The notes beneath the pieces are model-generated. The model searched no databases. It had not been told where the DNA came from and was given only the letters and a program-made list of their open reading frames with translations. A DNA stretch of 6,887 bases from Prevotellaceae bacterium (lineage in GTDB: Bacteria; Bacteroidota; Bacteroidia; Bacteroidales; UBA932): assembly GCA_031264645.1 (NCBI GenBank), contig JAISDR010000242.1:1-6887 (forward strand), in the 5' to 3' direction. Shown here piece by piece: positions 5,292 through 6,887 of this stretch. Numbering within the stretch: the first letter of the stretch is position 1; every line of letters begins with the position of its first letter. Position numbers and translations under genes: made by a program.

Positions 5292-6887
5292 TTGAAAATC
5301 ATTTTTAGACTCTCGTCCGCAATAATCCTACTGTTTTCGAGCTTTGCCTGTCTTGCACAAAAGCCGGACGTCAACGCCGATATGGCGCTGAACAAGTACC
5401 GCCGCCTGCTTCATCTCATCAACATGTATTATATCGATACTGTAAATCAGCAGCAAATCGTTGAAAAAGCCATAGTCAACACACTGAAAACCCTTGATCC
5501 CCATTCGTACTACATATCCAAAGAGGAATACAGGGCGGCAACCGAGCCTCTGGAAGGAAATTTCGAAGGAATAGGAATCGAATTTAATATTCTGGAAGAT
5601 ACGCTGATCGTGGTATCTCCGGTGTCGGGCGGTCCTTCGGAAAAGGTGGGCTTGATGAGCGGAGACCGCATTATCGCGGTCGAAGGAAAAAGTATAACAA
5701 ATATAAACCTTACATTCGAAAAAGTACATTCCCTGCTTCGAGGTCCCAAGGGCAGCAAAATATCGATAAACGTAAAGCGCGGCAGCTCGCTGATTGACTT
5801 TGAAATCACACGCGATAAAATCCCGATCAACAGCGTTGCCGCCGCATACGAGATAAAACCGGGGCTTGCATATATCAAGCTAAGCCGTTTTGCCAAAAGT
5901 ACCATTACCGAAATCGAAGAATCTTTCGCCAAATTCAAGGATCCCAAATCGCTGATTCTGGATTTAAGAGGCAACGGCGGAGGATTTATGAACGTGGCAA
6001 GCGCTCTGGCTGACCAGTTTTTCGACGCGGGGAAGCTCCTTGTATACACCGAAGGCAGATTTTTCCCCGTCCAAAAGGAAATGTCAAGCGGCAGGGGGCT
6101 TTTCAAAAAGGGAAATCTTGCAGTTCTTATTGACGAGGCGTCGGCTTCGGCAAGCGAAATCGTGTCCGGCGCAATTCAGGATCAGGACAGGGGGATTATC
6201 ATCGGACGGCGTTCTTTCGGGAAGGGTCTGGTGCAGTCCGAGTTTTCGATGGGCGACGGCTCTGCTGTACGTTTAACCATTGCAAGATACCATACTCCTT
6301 CGGGGCGCGCAATTCAATCGCCTTACGAAAAGGGAGACGCCGAACAGTACTACAAAAATCACAGTAACAGGTTTATCGCAGAGGCTTTCAGCGCAGACAG
6401 CATAGTTTTCCCCGATTCTCTGAAATATAATACTCTGGTCAATAATCGCGTCGTATACGGAGGAGGAGGAATCATGCCCGATATTTATATCCCGCTTGAC
6501 ACTTCGAAATATTCGAAATACAGCGGAGACTTGAACAGGAAAAATGTTGTTTTCCAGTTCGTCTCAAGCTATATGGATAAAAACAGGAAAACGCTCGGCA
6601 ATAAATACAAAACCGTAGACGCTTTCAAAAAATCCTTTGCCGTAAGCGATGATTTATTCGCCGAAATGACCGCTTTCGGCGAAAAGGAAGGCATCCCGGT
6701 CGACGAAGAAGGAATAAAAATATCCGGAAGCCATATCAAACAGTACATGAAAGCGCTCATCGCCCGAGACCTGTTCGATTATTCCGCTTATTCCGTATAT
6801 TTCATGATAATTAATGAGGGAGACAGCGCTTACGAAAAAGCAATCGAAGCGCTGGATAACTGGGATAAATACAAAAAAGAATATCTT
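5292..6887 (+). CDS. S41 family C-terminal processing protease with PDZ domain (3' end beyond window)
   Basis: This is a serine protease of the CtpA/Prc type, expected to process envelope proteins from their C-termini. The frame from TTG at 5292 stays open for 532 codons to the window edge. Residues 1-22 look like a signal peptide: KIIFR, then a hydrophobic run, then CLAQ. Cleavage after A22 is likely; C20 lacks a good lipobox (SFAC). A PDZ domain spans about 85-165 (FEGIGIEF, then LMSGDRIIAVEG). The peptidase domain at about 188-345 carries LILDLRGNGGG (221-231), the Ser motif SASASE (284-289, nucleophile S286) and the catalytic Lys K311 in SFGKGLVQ. The 25-residue Ser-Lys spacing equals that of E. 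coli Prc (S452/K477). A lineage-type C-terminal region of unknown role follows 400. The first in-frame ATG (5382) would delete the signal peptide. The in-frame TAA at 5268 limits upstream extension, so TTG is preferred. The one-base gap suggests co-transcription with glyQS. Confidence 0.93.
   Translation, partial: MKIIFRLSSAIILLFSSFACLAQKPDVNADMALNKYRRLLHLINMYYIDTVNQQQIVEKAIVNTLKTLDPHSYYISKEEYRAATEPLEGNFEGIGIEFNILEDTLIVVSPVSGGPSEKVGLMSGDRIIAVEGKSITNINLTFEKVHSLLRGPKGSKISINVKRGSSLIDFEITRDKIPINSVAAAYEIKPGLAYIKLSRFAKSTITEIEESFAKFKDPKSLILDLRGNGGGFMNVASALADQFFDAGKLLVYTEGRFFPVQKEMSSGRGLFKKGNLAVLIDEASASASEIVSGAIQDQDRGIIIGRRSFGKGLVQSEFSMGDGSAVRLTIARYHTPSGRAIQSPYEKGDAEQYYKNHSNRFIAEAFSADSIVFPDSLKYNTLVNNRVVYGGGGIMPDIYIPLDTSKYSKYSGDLNRKNVVFQFVSSYMDKNRKTLGNKYKTVDAFKKSFAVSDDLFAEMTAFGEKEGIPVDEEGIKISGSHIKQYMKALIARDLFDYSAYSVYFMIINEGDSAYEKAIEALDNWDKYKKEYL

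Noticed and set aside
5510..6106. 198-codon minus-strand open frame inside the S41 protease
   Set aside because: The sense frame carries the PDZ and part of the peptidase domain. The antisense product is serine- and proline-rich without a family signature.
1..6887. Mobile elements, CRISPR arrays, tandem repeats, tRNA or rRNA genes, toxin-antitoxin or defence genes
   Set aside because: I looked on both strands for repeats, repeated spacers, transposase-like products and cloverleaf sequences and saw none. Every long stretch is explained by a housekeeping-type gene.

Overview
The window looks like ordinary chromosomal sequence from a member of the Bacteroidota, most likely Bacteroidales. Three things point there. 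Both intergenic regions carry the -7 element typical of that phylum (TAnnTTTG), in place of a clear sigma70 -35/-10 pair. None of the starts has a convincing Shine-Dalgarno sequence. All the proteins are of Bacteroidota type: a DUF2851 family protein, a long glutamine-dependent NAD+ synthetase, an alpha2-type glycyl-tRNA synthetase and a PDZ-S41 protease with the GRRSFGKGLVQ catalytic-lysine motif.

Layout. At the left edge, on the minus strand, are the first 43 complete codons of a gene whose N-terminus resembles Bacteroidota PspC-domain proteins. A 193-base A/T-rich divergent intergenic region follows, with one promoter candidate pointing each way. The first plus-strand unit (325-3594) is the DUF2851 gene followed with no gap by nadE. 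A 121-base spacer (3595-3715) holds a weak terminator-like hairpin with a T-run, then a clean TAnnTTTG promoter. The second plus-strand unit starts at 3716 with glycyl-tRNA synthetase, followed after one base by an S41 C-terminal processing protease. The protease starts at an apparent TTG codon and is still open at the right edge, probably close to its C-terminus.

Functionally these are housekeeping genes: NAD+ biosynthesis, glycine charging of tRNA and envelope proteolysis, plus one conserved protein of unknown function. I see no mobile element, CRISPR array, RNA gene, toxin-antitoxin pair or defence locus, and no frameshift in any gene. The least explained item is the DUF2851 protein. It shows a PD...ExH arrangement that recalls PD-(D/E)XK phosphodiesterases and a cysteine-rich C-terminus, and it is tightly linked to nadE. 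That reading is a hypothesis; I do not claim a new system here.
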